A stretch of 64,000 nt of DNA. Origin: Rhodoferax potami. GTDB lineage: Bacteria > Pseudomonadota > Gammaproteobacteria > Burkholderiales > Burkholderiaceae_C. The translations under genes were made by a program, and so were the position numbers. Under the pieces are notes generated by a model. The model was not told where the DNA came from. It saw only the letters and a list, made by a program, of their open reading frames with translations, and made no database searches. This document shows positions 1-11,186 of this stretch, piece by piece; positions within the stretch are counted from its first letter, which is position 1; the number at the start of each line of letters is the position of its first letter. The stretch lies in NCBI RefSeq assembly GCF_032193765.1, contig NZ_JAVBIJ010000001.1:3100001-3164000 (forward strand). Direction: 5' to 3'.

Positions 1-345
1 GGCGATGTCGATTTCGCTCTTGGCATTCTTCAAGGCTTCTTCCGCAGCCGCTTTGGCAGCATTGGATTTTTCCTCGTCCAGATCCTTGCCGCGAATGGCA
101 GTGTCCGACAACACAGTCACGCAGTTAGGCTGCACTTCCAACAGGCCGCCGGCTACGAACACAAACTCTTCGCTGCCATCGGCTTTTTGAATGCGCACCG
201 AGCCGGGCTTGATGCGCGTGATCAGGGGCGTGTGGCGGGGCTTGATGCCCAACTCGCCAGCCTCACCTGGAAGCGCCACGAAGACGGCTTCACCGGAGAA
301 GATGGACTCTTCTGCACTGACCACATCAACGTGGATGGTGTTCAT
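1..345 (-). CDS. atpC: ATP synthase epsilon subunit (3' end outside window)
   Basis: Central-stalk epsilon subunit of F1, which couples the rotor and inhibits ATP hydrolysis. The reverse-strand ATG at 345 opens [19 protein letters not shown], the usual N-terminal beta-sandwich start. The 115 visible residues reach the beginning of the C-terminal helical domain ([16 protein letters not shown]). Family members are about 138 residues, so roughly 20 are missing because the window ends, not because the gene is broken. It starts 3 nt after the atpD stop codon, as the last gene of the atp operon. Confidence 0.95.
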   Translation of the reverse strand, partial: MNTIHVDVVSAEESIFSGEAVFVALPGEAGELGIKPRHTPLITRIKPGSVRIQKADGSEEFVFVAGGLLEVQPNCVTVLSDTAIRGKDLDEEKSNAAKAAAEEALKNAKSEIDIA

Positions 346-348
346 GAC

Positions 349-1779
<1,431 letters not shown>

Positions 1780-1822
1780 TTAAATCTTTAACAAAAACTC
1801 AGATGCTTCCGTGCGGTATGGT

Positions 1823-2701
1823 TTACACCGCCGCGGCACCGGCCACGATTTCCGACAACTCTTTGGTAATGGCGGCTTGGCGGGTCTTGTTGTAGACCAG
1901 CTTCAGTTCACCAATCACGCTTCCAGCGTTGTCCGTCGCAGCCTTCATGGCCACCATGCGCGCCGATTGCTCGGACGCCATGTTTTCGGCCACGGCCTGG
2001 TACACCAGTGCCTCGACGTAACGGGTCAACAGATCGTCAATCACCGCTTGCGCATCGGGTTCGTAGATGTAATCCCAAGCGTGGTTGGAACCACTGGCTT
2101 GAGATTCAGCTTCCATCTGCGCAGCAGACAGAGGCAACAACTGCTGAACCACGGGCTCCTGCTTCATGGTGTTGATGAACTTGGTGTAGCACAGGTACAC
2201 CGCATTCACTTCACCCTTGACATACGCATCCAGCAAAACCTTGACAGGCCCGATCAGCTTGTCGAGGTGGGGCGTATCGCCCAACTGGGTTGCGTGCGAA
2301 ACCACTTTGGCGCCCACACGGTTCAAGAAACCCAAGCCCTTGTTACCGATTGCCACTGCTTGCGCCGAAACGCCTGCAGCCTGCAAATCACGCAGCTTGC
2401 CGGTCACCGAACGCAGCACGTTGGTGTTCATACCACCGCACAGACCCTTGTCTGTGGTTACAACGATAAACCCGGAGGTCTTTGCGTCGTTGGTCTGCAT
2501 GAATGCGTGCGTGTATTCCGGATTGGCCTTGCCGAGGTTGGTAGCAATATTGCGAATCTTGTCGCTATACGGACGGGCAGCCCGCATCCGGTCCTGCGCC
2601 TTGCGCATTTTGGATGCGGCCACCATTTCCATGGCCTTGGTGATCTTCTTGGTGTTTTCCACCGATTTGATCTTGCCGCGTATTTCCTTACCTGCTGCCA
2701 T
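1823..2701 (-). CDS. atpG: ATP synthase F1 gamma subunit
   Basis: Rotor shaft of F1. The N-terminus [19 protein letters not shown] is the gamma signature, and the C-terminal helix carries [20 protein letters not shown], the conserved gamma tail. The middle holds the usual Rossmann-like part ([14 protein letters not shown]). Length 292 aa is typical. It is 29 nt from atpA and 58 nt from atpD in the same transcriptional direction. Confidence 0.97.
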   Translation of the reverse strand: MAAGKEIRGKIKSVENTKKITKAMEMVAASKMRKAQDRMRAARPYSDKIRNIATNLGKANPEYTHAFMQTNDAKTSGFIVVTTDKGLCGGMNTNVLRSVTGKLRDLQAAGVSAQAVAIGNKGLGFLNRVGAKVVSHATQLGDTPHLDKLIGPVKVLLDAYVKGEVNAVYLCYTKFINTMKQEPVVQQLLPLSAAQMEAESQASGSNHAWDYIYEPDAQAVIDDLLTRYVEALVYQAVAENMASEQSARMVAMKAATDNAGSVIGELKLVYNKTRQAAITKELSEIVAGAAAV

Positions 2702-2730
2702 ACAAGGCTCCTTGGGTCATCAGGTCGGAA

Positions 2731-4284
2731 TTAGGCGAAAGACTTCTTGAACGCAGCAATTGCAGCGTTCAACTCGGCTTCAGCATCCTTGTCCATGGCC
2801 TTGTCTGCTTCCAGCTTGGCCAACAGGGCCGCGTGCTTGTCCTTCAGGAAAGCATGCAGGCCGTGTTCGAACGCCAGCACCTTTTTCACTTCGATGTCGT
2901 CCATGAAACCTTTGTTCACGGCAAACAGCGTAGCGCCCATCAAGCTGATGGTCAGGGGGCTGTACTGGGCTTGCTTCAGCAATTCGGTCACGCGTGCACC
3001 ACGGTCAAGCTGCTTGCGGGTAGCTTCGTCCAGATCGGAAGCGAACTGCGCGAACGCTGCCAGTTCACGGTACTGGGCCAAGTCGGTACGGATACCACCG
3101 GACAGGTTCTTCACCAGCTTGGTTTGCGCTGCGCCACCGACGCGGGACACGGAGATACCGGCGTTGATAGCGGGGCGGATACCGGCGTTGAACAACGAGG
3201 TTTCCAAGAAGATCTGACCGTCAGTAATGGAAATCACGTTGGTAGGAACGAAGGCAGACACGTCACCTGCTTGGGTTTCGATGATTGGCAATGCGGTCAA
3301 AGAACCGGTCTTGCCCTTCACGGCGCCCTTGGTGAAAGCTTCCACGTAGTCAGCGTTCACGCGAGCTGCGCGTTCCAGCAAACGGCTGTGGAGATAGAAC
3401 ACGTCGCCGGGGTAAGCTTCGCGGCCTGGAGGACGACGCAACAGCAAGGAAACTTGGCGATAGGCCACGGCTTGCTTGGACAAGTCGTCGTACACGATCA
3501 GGGCGTCTTCGCCACGGTCACGGAAGTACTCGCCCATGGTGCAGCCCGAGTAGGCAGACACGTACTGCATCGCTGCAGACTCAGAGGCAGTAGCAGCCAC
3601 CACAATGGTGTACTCCATGGCACCGGCTTGTTCCAGTGCGCGCACCACGTTCTTGACAGAAGAAGCCTTCTGACCGATCGCTACGTACACGCAGGTCATG
3701 TTTTGACCCTTCTGGTTGATGATCGCGTCAATCGCCACGGCAGTCTTGCCGGTCTGACGGTCACCGATGATCAATTCGCGCTGACCACGGCCGACGGGAA
3801 CCATGGAGTCGATAGACTTCAGGCCGGTCTGCATAGGCTGGCTCACGGATTCGCGGGCGATCACACCAGGTGCCACCTTTTCGATCACGTCAGTCATCTT
3901 GGCGTTGATAGGACCTTTGCCGTCGATAGGCTGACCCAGCGCGTTTACCACGCGGCCACGCAACTCGGGACCCACGGGCACTTCCAAGATGCGGCCTGTG
4001 CATTTCACAGTGTCGCCTTCAGAGATGTGCTCGTACTCACCCAAGATCACGGAACCCACGGAATCACGTTCCAGGTTCAGTGCCAAGCCGTAGGTGGGCA
4101 AGCCATCGCTACCAGCGGGGAATTCCAACATTTCGCCCTGCATCACGTCGGACAGACCGTGAATGCGGCAGATACCGTCGGTCACAGAAACCACGGTACC
4201 TTGGTTGCGGATGTCTGCGCTCGCGGACAAACCGTCAATGCGGCTCTTGATCAATTCAGAAATTTCTGCGGGATTGAGTTGCAT
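2731..4284 (-). CDS. atpA: ATP synthase F1 alpha subunit
   Basis: Non-catalytic nucleotide-binding subunit of the F1 hexamer. It has an N-terminal beta-barrel, then the alpha-type Walker A GDRQTGKT at residues 174-181, and a C-terminal helical bundle. Length 517 aa is typical. The start [16 protein letters not shown] is the standard one and is preceded by a purine-rich ribosome site (AAGAAAGGAAAGAGTC). The long antisense frame over this gene is a codon-bias shadow. Confidence 0.97.
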   Translation of the reverse strand: MQLNPAEISELIKSRIDGLSASADIRNQGTVVSVTDGICRIHGLSDVMQGEMLEFPAGSDGLPTYGLALNLERDSVGSVILGEYEHISEGDTVKCTGRILEVPVGPELRGRVVNALGQPIDGKGPINAKMTDVIEKVAPGVIARESVSQPMQTGLKSIDSMVPVGRGQRELIIGDRQTGKTAVAIDAIINQKGQNMTCVYVAIGQKASSVKNVVRALEQAGAMEYTIVVAATASESAAMQYVSAYSGCTMGEYFRDRGEDALIVYDDLSKQAVAYRQVSLLLRRPPGREAYPGDVFYLHSRLLERAARVNADYVEAFTKGAVKGKTGSLTALPIIETQAGDVSAFVPTNVISITDGQIFLETSLFNAGIRPAINAGISVSRVGGAAQTKLVKNLSGGIRTDLAQYRELAAFAQFASDLDEATRKQLDRGARVTELLKQAQYSPLTISLMGATLFAVNKGFMDDIEVKKVLAFEHGLHAFLKDKHAALLAKLEADKAMDKDAEAELNAAIAAFKKSFA

Positions 4285-4332
4285 GACTCTTTCCTTCTTT
4301 CTTTGGTTGGGCTGACAGCGAAAGGCTAAGCC

Positions 4333-4863
4333 TTACGCTGAAAGAGCCACTTTCATTTGTTCCAGACGGGCCTTGACGGATGTGTCAAGAACTTCGTCAC
4401 CCACCACCACGCGGATCCCGCCGATCAATTCAGCGTCCAACTCAACGGAAAGGTTGAGTTTGCGGCCGAAACGCTTCTCGAGAGAAGCGGCGACTTCCGC
4501 CAATGCAGCTGCATCGATCGGGAAGGCGCTGTACACAACGGCATCAGAAAAGCCGCCTTGGGCGTTCTTCAGTGCACGGAACTGGGCTGCGATTTCCGGC
4601 AACGCTGCGAGGCGTCCGTTATCGATCACAGTGCGCAGGAAGTTCTTTCCCTGCTCAGGCAATGCAGCCTTGATAACTCCGGCAACCAAGTCAAAAACTT
4701 GAGTGTTGGAGCTATTGGGGTTGCCGGCGAATTGCTGCAGTTGGCTGTTGCGCGCAACTTCAGCAAGTTCGTCCAGCCACACAGCTGCAGCGCTCAAGTC
4801 CGCTTGCGTAGCCTTGAACAAAGCTTCGGCATAAGGCCTGGCGATGGTGGCAAGTTCAGCCAT
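4333..4863 (-). CDS. atpH: ATP synthase delta subunit
   Basis: Peripheral-stalk subunit that sits on top of F1 (OSCP family). [18 protein letters not shown] at the N-terminus and [23 protein letters not shown] at the C-terminus are the two conserved blocks. Length 176 aa matches the family. Only 9 nt separate it from atpF, which fits co-translation in the operon. Confidence 0.96.
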   Translation of the reverse strand: MAELATIARPYAEALFKATQADLSAAAVWLDELAEVARNSQLQQFAGNPNSSNTQVFDLVAGVIKAALPEQGKNFLRTVIDNGRLAALPEIAAQFRALKNAQGGFSDAVVYSAFPIDAAALAEVAASLEKRFGRKLNLSVELDAELIGGIRVVVGDEVLDTSVKARLEQMKVALSA

Positions 4864-4872
4864 GTGATTCCC

Positions 4873-5343
4873 TTACAGCTCAGTCTTTAGGCGCGACAGC
4901 AAATCTGCGTGCACACCAGCATTGACTTCCTTGCGCAGGATCTGCTCAGCACCTTTGACGGCGAGAGCGGCGACCTGTTCACGCAAAGCGTCCCGGGCCT
5001 TCACGGACTGCTGCTCGGCTTCAGCCTTTGCAGCGGCAATGATGCGGTTGCCTTCTTCCACGGCGCGAGCCTTGGCTTCTTCGACAATCGTCTGGGCACG
5101 GCGCTCGGCATCAGCCAAGCGGGTTGCAGTTTCATTGCGTGATGTAGCCAGTTCGGCTTCCACGCGCTTGTTGGCATTGGCGAGTTCCGCCTTTGCCTTG
5201 TCGGCGGCAGCAAGGCCGTCGGCGATTTTCTGTGCCCGCTCGTCCAGCGCTTTTGTGATCGGGGGCCACACGAATTTCATCGTGAACCACACCAGGATCG
5301 CAAAAACGATAGCCTGCAGGAACAGGGTAGCGTTGATGTTCAC
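4873..5343 (-). CDS. atpF: ATP synthase Fo subunit b
   Basis: Membrane-anchored stator subunit. A single N-terminal membrane helix (about residues 5-25, [20 protein letters not shown]) is followed by a long charged Ala/Glu/Lys coiled coil to residue 156. The start [11 protein letters not shown] is typical. It lies between atpE and atpH. Confidence 0.96.
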   Translation of the reverse strand: MNINATLFLQAIVFAILVWFTMKFVWPPITKALDERAQKIADGLAAADKAKAELANANKRVEAELATSRNETATRLADAERRAQTIVEEAKARAVEEGNRIIAAAKAEAEQQSVKARDALREQVAALAVKGAEQILRKEVNAGVHADLLSRLKTEL

Positions 5344-5378
5344 GGTTTGATTCCTTCTCTAACGTGAAGGGCCGTTGA

Positions 5379-5636
<258 letters not shown>

Positions 5637-5648
5637 CTAAAAGTTAGT

Positions 5649-5681
5649 GGAAAAGAAAAAAGAAAAACGAAACAGAGAAAA
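5649..5681 (-). promoter_or_regulatory. U-rich leader upstream of atpE
   Basis: The atpB-atpE gap is almost pure pyrimidine on the coding strand (runs such as UUUUUCUUUUUUCUUUU) and lies just upstream of the atpE ribosome site. In E. coli a U-rich element before atpE is a known translational enhancer. The same role here is inference from position and composition. Confidence 0.45.
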
Positions 5682-5687
5682 GTTACA

Positions 5688-6566
5688 TCAATGTGCGTCG
5701 TGCGCTTGACCGGTGTAGATCAGCGTCAACATCATAAAGATGAAGGCTTGCAAGGTGATCACGAGGATGTGGAACAGTGTCCACACGGTCCCGGCGACGA
5801 TGTGGCCAATAGCCAAACCAACTCCGGTTGCCGACAGCGCCCAGCCGCCACCCATCAGGGCAATCAACATGAACACCAACTCACCTGCAAACATGTTGCC
5901 GAACAACCGCATGCCATGGGACACGGTTTTGGCAAGGTATTCAATCATCTGCATCAGGAAGTTCACGGGGTACAGAGCCCAGTGATCACCAAACGGTGCA
6001 GCAATCAATTCGTGCGCCCAGCCACCCAGACCCTTGATCTTGATGTTGTAAACCAAGCAGACAAACAAAACGGAGCAGGACAAGCCCAGTGTCGTAGACA
6101 AGTCGGCAGTCGGAACCACACGCATGTAGTCTTTAAAGCCCAAAGCTGGGCCTGCGCTGTGCCAGATAGCAGGAATCAGGTCGACTGGCAGCATGTCCAT
6201 CGCGTTCATCAGGAAAATCCAGACAAACACTGTCAAAGCCAAGGGAGAAATCAGTTTGCGGCTGGTGGCGTTGTGAATTACGCCCTTGGCCTGGTTTTCC
6301 ACCATTTCGGACAGGATCTCAACAGCAGCCTGGAAACGGCCGGGAACTCCAGATGTCGCCTTGCGAGCTGCATTCCACAGCAAGAAGCAGCCCAAAACAC
6401 CCAAAACGACCGAGAAAAACACGGAGTCGAGGTTAAACAGGCTGAAGTCAACAATGCTCGTTTGCTTAACGCTTTCGAAGTCAAAGTTTTTCTGCAAATG
6501 CTGCAGGTGATGCTGGATGTACTCACCAGCAGATGGGGCATGGGTTTCAGCGTTTTCAGAAGCCAT
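5688..6566 (-). CDS. atpB: ATP synthase Fo subunit a
   Basis: Integral membrane stator subunit forming the proton half-channels against the c-ring. The essential arginine is in SHGMRLFGNMFAGELVF, followed by hydrophobic helices and the C-terminal IYTGQAHDAH. Length 292 aa is usual for betaproteobacteria, which carry a longer hydrophilic N-terminus than E. coli. It is 13 nt downstream of the atpI-like gene. Confidence 0.96.
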   Translation of the reverse strand: MASENAETHAPSAGEYIQHHLQHLQKNFDFESVKQTSIVDFSLFNLDSVFFSVVLGVLGCFLLWNAARKATSGVPGRFQAAVEILSEMVENQAKGVIHNATSRKLISPLALTVFVWIFLMNAMDMLPVDLIPAIWHSAGPALGFKDYMRVVPTADLSTTLGLSCSVLFVCLVYNIKIKGLGGWAHELIAAPFGDHWALYPVNFLMQMIEYLAKTVSHGMRLFGNMFAGELVFMLIALMGGGWALSATGVGLAIGHIVAGTVWTLFHILVITLQAFIFMMLTLIYTGQAHDAH

Positions 6567-6579
6567 ATGTCACCAAAAT

Positions 6580-7080
6580 TCAAAGGTTTTCAGCGGGATG
6601 CTGGCGCTTGGATTGCAGCCACGCGGCCACCCAATACACCTTCATCGTCACCACGAAGCCAGCCACAAGGGCCAACCAATTTAGCGAGGGAACCAGCTTA
6701 GGAGCTGCCAGCAGCAAGGCCACTGTCAAAACCACCTTCACCACTTCCCACACCACAAAACTCAAAAAGGCCGCCCCGGAGTCCTTCAACAGGGACTGCC
6801 TGCGCAATCCGCGGGCCAACACCATTGCAGGAACAATCACCGCCAGTGCTCCGTACGCAGCAGAAAACCCCGCCGCGCGCCCGAAACCCCAACTAACGAC
6901 TACTGCCACCACCAAAGCAGCCACAACCTGCATCCCAATGACCCACCAAGGGGATACCGAAGGGTTGCGCCGGCGCCATTGATTAGCTTCTTCAGCCGTC
7001 AGGGGCTTGAACTCGTCATCTGCCACCCCATCTGGGTTGTCAGCGTCTACGGACCCGTGGTCTGCGTGCGTGTTTGTCAT
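6580..7080 (-). CDS. atpI: ATP synthase subunit I-like protein
   Basis: First gene of the atp operon. About 45 acidic or polar residues are followed by four hydrophobic segments, as in the poorly conserved AtpI/subunit I family that helps assemble the c-ring or import its cation. I prefer the ATG at 7080 (MTNTHADHG) to a TTG 6 nt earlier; neither has a strong ribosome site. Identity rests on position and membrane topology more than on sequence motifs. Confidence 0.75.
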   Translation of the reverse strand: MTNTHADHGSVDADNPDGVADDEFKPLTAEEANQWRRRNPSVSPWWVIGMQVVAALVVAVVVSWGFGRAAGFSAAYGALAVIVPAMVLARGLRRQSLLKDSGAAFLSFVVWEVVKVVLTVALLLAAPKLVPSLNWLALVAGFVVTMKVYWVAAWLQSKRQHPAENL

Positions 7081-7128
7081 TATCAAAATCGCGCTCAGAC
7101 CGCTACCCAGTTCAATGCACAGCCTCCG

Positions 7129-7157
7129 ATTATACGTAGAAACCTATCTAAAAGACT
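7129..7157 (-). promoter_or_regulatory. Probable atp operon promoter
   Basis: A perfect reverse-strand -10 box TATAAT (7129-7134) lies about 50 nt upstream of the atpI start. The -35 region about 17 nt further up (AGTCTT) is weak. The 232-nt gap between atpI and the divergent DUF493 gene holds no other feature I can support; a plus-strand promoter is not obvious. Confidence 0.55.
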
Positions 7158-7318
7158 ACAGCGAATCAAAAAGGCGGCCGCGACACCACTCACAGCGCCC
7201 CGACATTCGTCTGGCGTATGCCCGGACCACCGAAAGCGATAATCCGGCTCATCTGACACCGCAGCGGCCAATAGGTCAACAACCTTTGGGCCGCAGACAA
7301 CCCTAGAAAGGCGCGAGC

Positions 7319-7621
7319 ATGGCCACACAAACGCCCCCAGGCGACAACACAAACAACCCACGCGCTGAGTCCCTCATTGAGTACCCGTCGCTGTTCCCCA
7401 TCAAAGTGATGGGCCACAAGGTCGATGGCTTGGTGCGTGCCATCAGCATGATTGCGCAACAATTCGACCCCGCGTTTGATGCCAAGACCATTGAGCTCCG
7501 CGAAAGCAAGGGCGGCAATTACCTTGGCGTCACCATCACGGTGACTGCCACCAGTCGCGAGCAACTCGACGAGTTGTACCGCACCTTGTCGACGCACCCC
7601 ATGGTGAAAGTGGTGCTGTAA
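7319..7621 (+). CDS. YbeD-like DUF493 protein
   Basis: Small 100-aa protein of the DUF493/YbeD family. The ferredoxin-like fold core is visible in SLFPIKVMG, the central helix ([17 protein letters not shown]), and the C-terminal [25 protein letters not shown]. Family members sit beside lipB in many proteobacteria and are described as lipoate-associated regulators, although the mechanism is not settled. Its stop is 4 nt before the lipB start. Confidence 0.9.
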   Translation: MATQTPPGDNTNNPRAESLIEYPSLFPIKVMGHKVDGLVRAISMIAQQFDPAFDAKTIELRESKGGNYLGVTITVTATSREQLDELYRTLSTHPMVKVVL

Positions 7622-7625
7622 ACCC

Positions 7626-8330
7626 GTGGCGATAGACCTGTTTCAGCGCGGCCGGTTGGACTATGTGCCGACCTATGAGGCCATGCAGCGCTTTACGAAC
7701 GAAAGGCCCGTAGGCCCTGCGTCAGAAGAGCGTGATCAGCTATGGATATGTGAGCATCCGCCGGTCTATACACAGGGCCTGGCAGGCAAGCCTGAACACA
7801 TCTTCATGCCGGGCGACATTCCAGTCGTACAAACCAACCGTGGCGGCCAGGTGACCTATCACGGCCCGGGACAGGTGATGGGTTACCCGATGATCGACCT
7901 CAAACGGGCGGGCTATTTCGTCAAAGAATACGTCTATCGCATCGAAGAGGCGGTGATCAAAACCCTGTTCCATTTTGGCGTGACCGGCCACCGCGTGGCG
8001 GGCGCACCGGGCATATACGTCCGGCTGAGTGACCCTTGCGGCCACCCCCCCCTGGAGCAGCGCCCCCGCATGGGAGCGACTAACCACCAAGACCCGGACT
8101 TCACAGGGCTGGGCAAAATTTCGGCGCTGGGCATCAAGGTCAGCCGCAACTGCACGTACCACGGCGTCGCGTTGAATGTGGCCATGGACCTGGAGCCCTT
8201 CTCGCGGATCAACCCTTGCGGCTATTCGCAGCTGCAAACGATAGACCTTTCTACAATCGGGGTTCAAGTCAGCTGGCAAGATGCCGCAGACGTACTGGGC
8301 CAAAAACTCGCCACTTACCTTGCACCTTAA
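7626..8330 (+). CDS. lipB: Octanoyl-[ACP]:protein octanoyltransferase
   Basis: Transfers octanoyl groups from ACP to lipoyl domains of 2-oxoacid dehydrogenases and GcvH. The substrate-pocket motif [12 protein letters not shown] is at residues 72-83, and the catalytic dyad is Lys164 (GLGKISALG) and Cys176 (NCTYHG). It starts with GTG. Residues about 133-160 form a loop longer than in E. coli LipB. It lies directly upstream of lipA, the next enzyme in the pathway. Confidence 0.95.
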   Translation: MAIDLFQRGRLDYVPTYEAMQRFTNERPVGPASEERDQLWICEHPPVYTQGLAGKPEHIFMPGDIPVVQTNRGGQVTYHGPGQVMGYPMIDLKRAGYFVKEYVYRIEEAVIKTLFHFGVTGHRVAGAPGIYVRLSDPCGHPPLEQRPRMGATNHQDPDFTGLGKISALGIKVSRNCTYHGVALNVAMDLEPFSRINPCGYSQLQTIDLSTIGVQVSWQDAADVLGQKLATYLAP

Positions 8331-8372
8331 GGTGCGCCCGGGGCCACGGCCCCGCAGCAGAGACGCCACACC

Positions 8373-9407
8373 ATGAGCCAAAGCGACACCTCCCTCGACA
8401 CGAAGCGCGAACACAGCACTGCGAACCCCACGGTGCGCGAGGCCCAATCGACCGCCGATTACAACCCCTTGGCCAAGCAAAAAGCCCAGGCCAAATTGGC
8501 GCGCATCCCGGTCAAGGTGCAACAAGGCGAAGTGCTCAAAAAACCGGACTGGATCCGCGTCAAAGCCGGCAGCCCGACGACCCGCTTCTACGAAATCAAG
8601 GAGACACTGCGGGCCAATAAACTGGTGACTGTGTGCGAAGAAGCCAGCTGCCCCAACATCGGCGAATGCTTCGGCAAAGGCACTGCCACTTTCATGATCA
8701 TGGGCGACAAGTGCACCCGCCGCTGCCCCTTCTGCGACGTGGGCCACGGCCGCCCCGACCCGCTGGATGTGAACGAGCCCGACAACCTGGCCAAGACCAT
8801 TGCCCAGCTCAAGCTCAATTACGTGGTGATTACCAGCGTAGACCGCGATGACCTGCGTGACGGCGGTGCTGGCCACTTTGTGGAGTGCATTCGCAAAACG
8901 CGCGAACTATCCCCCAAGACTCAGATTGAAGTGCTGGTGCCTGACTTCCGCGGCCGCGACGACCGCGCTTTAGAAATTTTGAAGGCCGCGCCGCCCGATG
9001 TGATGAATCACAACCTGGAAACTATTCCCCGCCTCTACAAGGAAGCGCGCCCCGGCTCGGATTACCAGTTTTCGCTGAACTTGCTCAAGAAATTCAAGGC
9101 GCTCTTCCCCGATGTACCCACCAAGAGCGGCTTGATGGTTGGTTTGGGCGAGACGGACGAAGAGATCCTCGAAGTGATGCGCGACATGCGCGCCCACAAC
9201 ATCGAGATGCTGACCATCGGCCAGTACCTCGCGCCCTCCACCAGCCACCTGCCGGTGCGCCGTTATGTGCACCCCAACACCTTCAAGATGTTTGAAGAAG
9301 AGGCCTACAAAATGGGCTTCAAACACGCGGCGGTCGGTGCCATGGTGCGCTCCAGTTACCACGCAGATGTGCAAGCCGGTCACGCAATGAGCGCACCCGC
9401 CGCCTAA
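8373..9407 (+). CDS. lipA: Lipoyl synthase (radical SAM)
   Basis: Inserts two sulfurs into protein-bound octanoate. Both iron-sulfur clusters are visible: the auxiliary C-X4-C-X5-C at Cys88, Cys93 and Cys99, and the radical-SAM C-X3-C-X2-C at Cys114, Cys118 and Cys121. The C-terminal serine typical of auxiliary-cluster ligation is in MVRSSYHAD. Length 344 aa is normal for betaproteobacteria. The 42-nt gap after lipB contains a short GC hairpin (8339-8354), so the two genes are probably co-transcribed. Confidence 0.96.
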   Translation: MSQSDTSLDTKREHSTANPTVREAQSTADYNPLAKQKAQAKLARIPVKVQQGEVLKKPDWIRVKAGSPTTRFYEIKETLRANKLVTVCEEASCPNIGECFGKGTATFMIMGDKCTRRCPFCDVGHGRPDPLDVNEPDNLAKTIAQLKLNYVVITSVDRDDLRDGGAGHFVECIRKTRELSPKTQIEVLVPDFRGRDDRALEILKAAPPDVMNHNLETIPRLYKEARPGSDYQFSLNLLKKFKALFPDVPTKSGLMVGLGETDEEILEVMRDMRAHNIEMLTIGQYLAPSTSHLPVRRYVHPNTFKMFEEEAYKMGFKHAAVGAMVRSSYHADVQAGHAMSAPAA

Positions 9408-9415
9408 AAGCCGAA

Positions 9416-9473
9416 TTGCTATAAATTTAATAGCTGCTAGCGCACATTCAATGTGGGCTAGCAGCTATTTTTA
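9416..9473 (+). repeat. Dispersed repeat copy 1, acting as lipA terminator
   Basis: Starts with the repeat core TTGCTATAAATTTAATAGC. It continues into a perfect 13-bp inverted repeat (9429-9441 with 9457-9469, AATAGCTGCTAGC), extended inside by CACAT/ATGTG. TTTTT at 9468-9472 follows, giving an intrinsic-terminator shape for lipA. It lies between the lipA stop and the convergent hypothetical gene. Confidence 0.8.
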
Positions 9474-9475
9474 CC

Positions 9476-9952
9476 TCAAGGCTTGGCGTATCCACGCTCA
9501 ACCCACGCTACCGCGCTGGCGCGGCTGAGCTTGAAAGCGGGTGACACCTTGACCTGCGCAATCACGTCATCGCCCTCATCCCTCGCCGTCAGGGTGGCGG
9601 TGGGATTTTCTTCGTCGGGCTCAATGTCCAGGTAGACCGTCACGCGGCCCTCGCCTGCCGCCACGTCCATACTTTGGTGCAGGCTCGCGTGCAATTGCTG
9701 CTCGCTACGGCGCACAAATTCGCGGGCTGTTTTTACCAGCGTCAAGAAGGCACTCTGGTCCAGCGGCTTGGGGTTCTTTTTATCGCGCCCCATGGTCCAG
9801 GGACCGATCAGCGCAGGCTCTGAGGCACCATCGGCCGTCATCGCAACGGCCCAGCCATCGTCGTCTTCGTTCTTCACCACGCGGGCAGTCCAGCCATCGC
9901 TGATCCACAGGCGCGGCTCTTGGGTCTTCATGTCGGATTCATTCAAATTCAT
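9476..9952 (-). CDS. Conserved hypothetical protein
   Basis: About 158 aa, no recognised family. It opens with LWISDGWTARVVKNEDDDGWAV, which reads like a small beta-rich domain, and contains an acidic stretch (LDIEPDEENPTATLTARDEGDD). There is no signal peptide or membrane helix. The start is uncertain: ATG at 9952 (MNLNESDMKT) or 9931 (MKTQEPRL); neither has a clear ribosome site, and the longer frame to 9991 looks like upstream sequence. It converges on lipA. Confidence 0.7.
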   Translation of the reverse strand: MNLNESDMKTQEPRLWISDGWTARVVKNEDDDGWAVAMTADGASEPALIGPWTMGRDKKNPKPLDQSAFLTLVKTAREFVRRSEQQLHASLHQSMDVAAGEGRVTVYLDIEPDEENPTATLTARDEGDDVIAQVKVSPAFKLSRASAVAWVERGYAKP

Positions 9953-10093
9953 GGCGTGGAGTATGCAGGGAGATAGGCACACAGCCCCCATGAGATGTGC
10001 AGAAATCAGGGCAATTTTCTTCTGAATTTAAGCGCATAAAAAATGAACAACAATAGCGATCCTTAGTTGTCACTTTCACCCCTCATACACACC

Positions 10094-11140
10094 ATGTACC
10101 ACGCAGCCTCTGACCGATACGACGGACGTGTTCCCTACCGCACCTGCGGCAAAAGCGGCCTCAAACTCCCAGCGGTGTCGCTGGGCTTGTGGCACAACTT
10201 CGGTGATGCCACACCGTTTCAAACCCAGCGCGACATGCTGCGCACCGCGTTCGACTTGGGCATCACCCACTTCGACCTGGCCAACAACTATGGCCCGCCG
10301 TTTGGCAGCGCGGAGACCAATTTCGGCGAACACTTGCGCCGCGACTTCATACCCTACCGCGATGAGCTGATCATCTCCAGCAAGGCCGGCTACGACATGT
10401 GGCCCGGCCCTTATGGACAGGGCGGTGGCTCGCGCAAATACGTGCTCGCCAGCCTGGACCAGAGCTTGAAGCGCATGGGCTTGGAGTACGTGGACATCTT
10501 CTACAGCCACCGTTTTGACCCCGACACCCCGCTGGAAGAAACCATGGGTGCGCTGGCCACTGCCGTACAGCAGGGTAAGGCGCTGTATGCCGGCATCAGC
10601 AGCTACTCCGGCACCAAAACCCGCGAAGCTGCTGCCATCTTGAAAAGTATGGGCGTGCCCATGCTGATCCACCAACCCTCGTACAGCCTGATGAACCGCT
10701 GGATCGAAGAAGACCTGCTGGACGCGCTGGACGAAACCGGCATGGGCTGCATCGCCTTCAGCGCGCTGGCCCAGGGTCTGCTGACCAACAAATACCTCAA
10801 CGGTGTGCCCGCAGACGCGCGCATCAACCGCCCGGGCGGCGGCTCCTTCAAGCAGGACCATTTGAGTGAGCAAAACCTCAAGCATGTGCGCGCCCTCAAT
10901 GAGATCGCCCAAGCCCGCGGCCAAAGCCTGGCACAAATGGCCACCGCATGGGTACTGCGCGATGCACGCGTCACCTCCGCGCTGATAGGCGCCAGCAAGC
11001 CCGAGCAAATCGTGGACCTGGTGGGCGCCATGAGCAATCTCACCTTCAGTGCAGAGGAGTTAGCTGCCATTGACAGCCACGCGGTGGACGGTGGCATAAA
11101 CCTGTGGAAGCGCCCGTCCACTGACCAGCGCCTTGCCTGA
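10094..11140 (+). CDS. YghZ-like aldo/keto reductase
   Basis: NADPH-dependent reductase closely resembling E. coli YghZ (L-glyceraldehyde 3-phosphate reductase). The family blocks RTCGKSGLKLPAVSLGLWHNFG, FDLGITHFDLANNYGPP and KAGYDMWPGPYGQGGGSRKY are present. The aldo/keto tetrad is covered by Asp and Tyr in FDLANNYG, Lys in SSKAGYD and His in FYSHRFD. I chose the ATG at 10094 (MYHAASDRYDGRVPYR) because it aligns with the YghZ N-terminus; the longer frame begins at a TTG at 10067. It is probably involved in methylglyoxal or triose detoxification (inference). Confidence 0.9.
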   Translation: MYHAASDRYDGRVPYRTCGKSGLKLPAVSLGLWHNFGDATPFQTQRDMLRTAFDLGITHFDLANNYGPPFGSAETNFGEHLRRDFIPYRDELIISSKAGYDMWPGPYGQGGGSRKYVLASLDQSLKRMGLEYVDIFYSHRFDPDTPLEETMGALATAVQQGKALYAGISSYSGTKTREAAAILKSMGVPMLIHQPSYSLMNRWIEEDLLDALDETGMGCIAFSALAQGLLTNKYLNGVPADARINRPGGGSFKQDHLSEQNLKHVRALNEIAQARGQSLAQMATAWVLRDARVTSALIGASKPEQIVDLVGAMSNLTFSAEELAAIDSHAVDGGINLWKRPSTDQRLA

Positions 11141-11186
11141 GCCGGCTACGCCAGACAGCGATTACCGAGCGGCTAAGCTTGCGGGC

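Noticed and set aside
2833..4329. Long plus-strand frame opposite atpA (498 aa) and similar ones opposite tuf and fusA
   Set aside because: They are exactly antisense to highly expressed genes and have His/Val-rich, low-complexity composition typical of shadows. No ribosome site or family similarity is visible.
8339..8354. GC hairpin between lipB and lipA as a terminator
   Set aside because: 6-bp stem CGGGGC/GCCCCG but no T-tract, and the two genes are functionally linked; more likely chance in GC-rich DNA.
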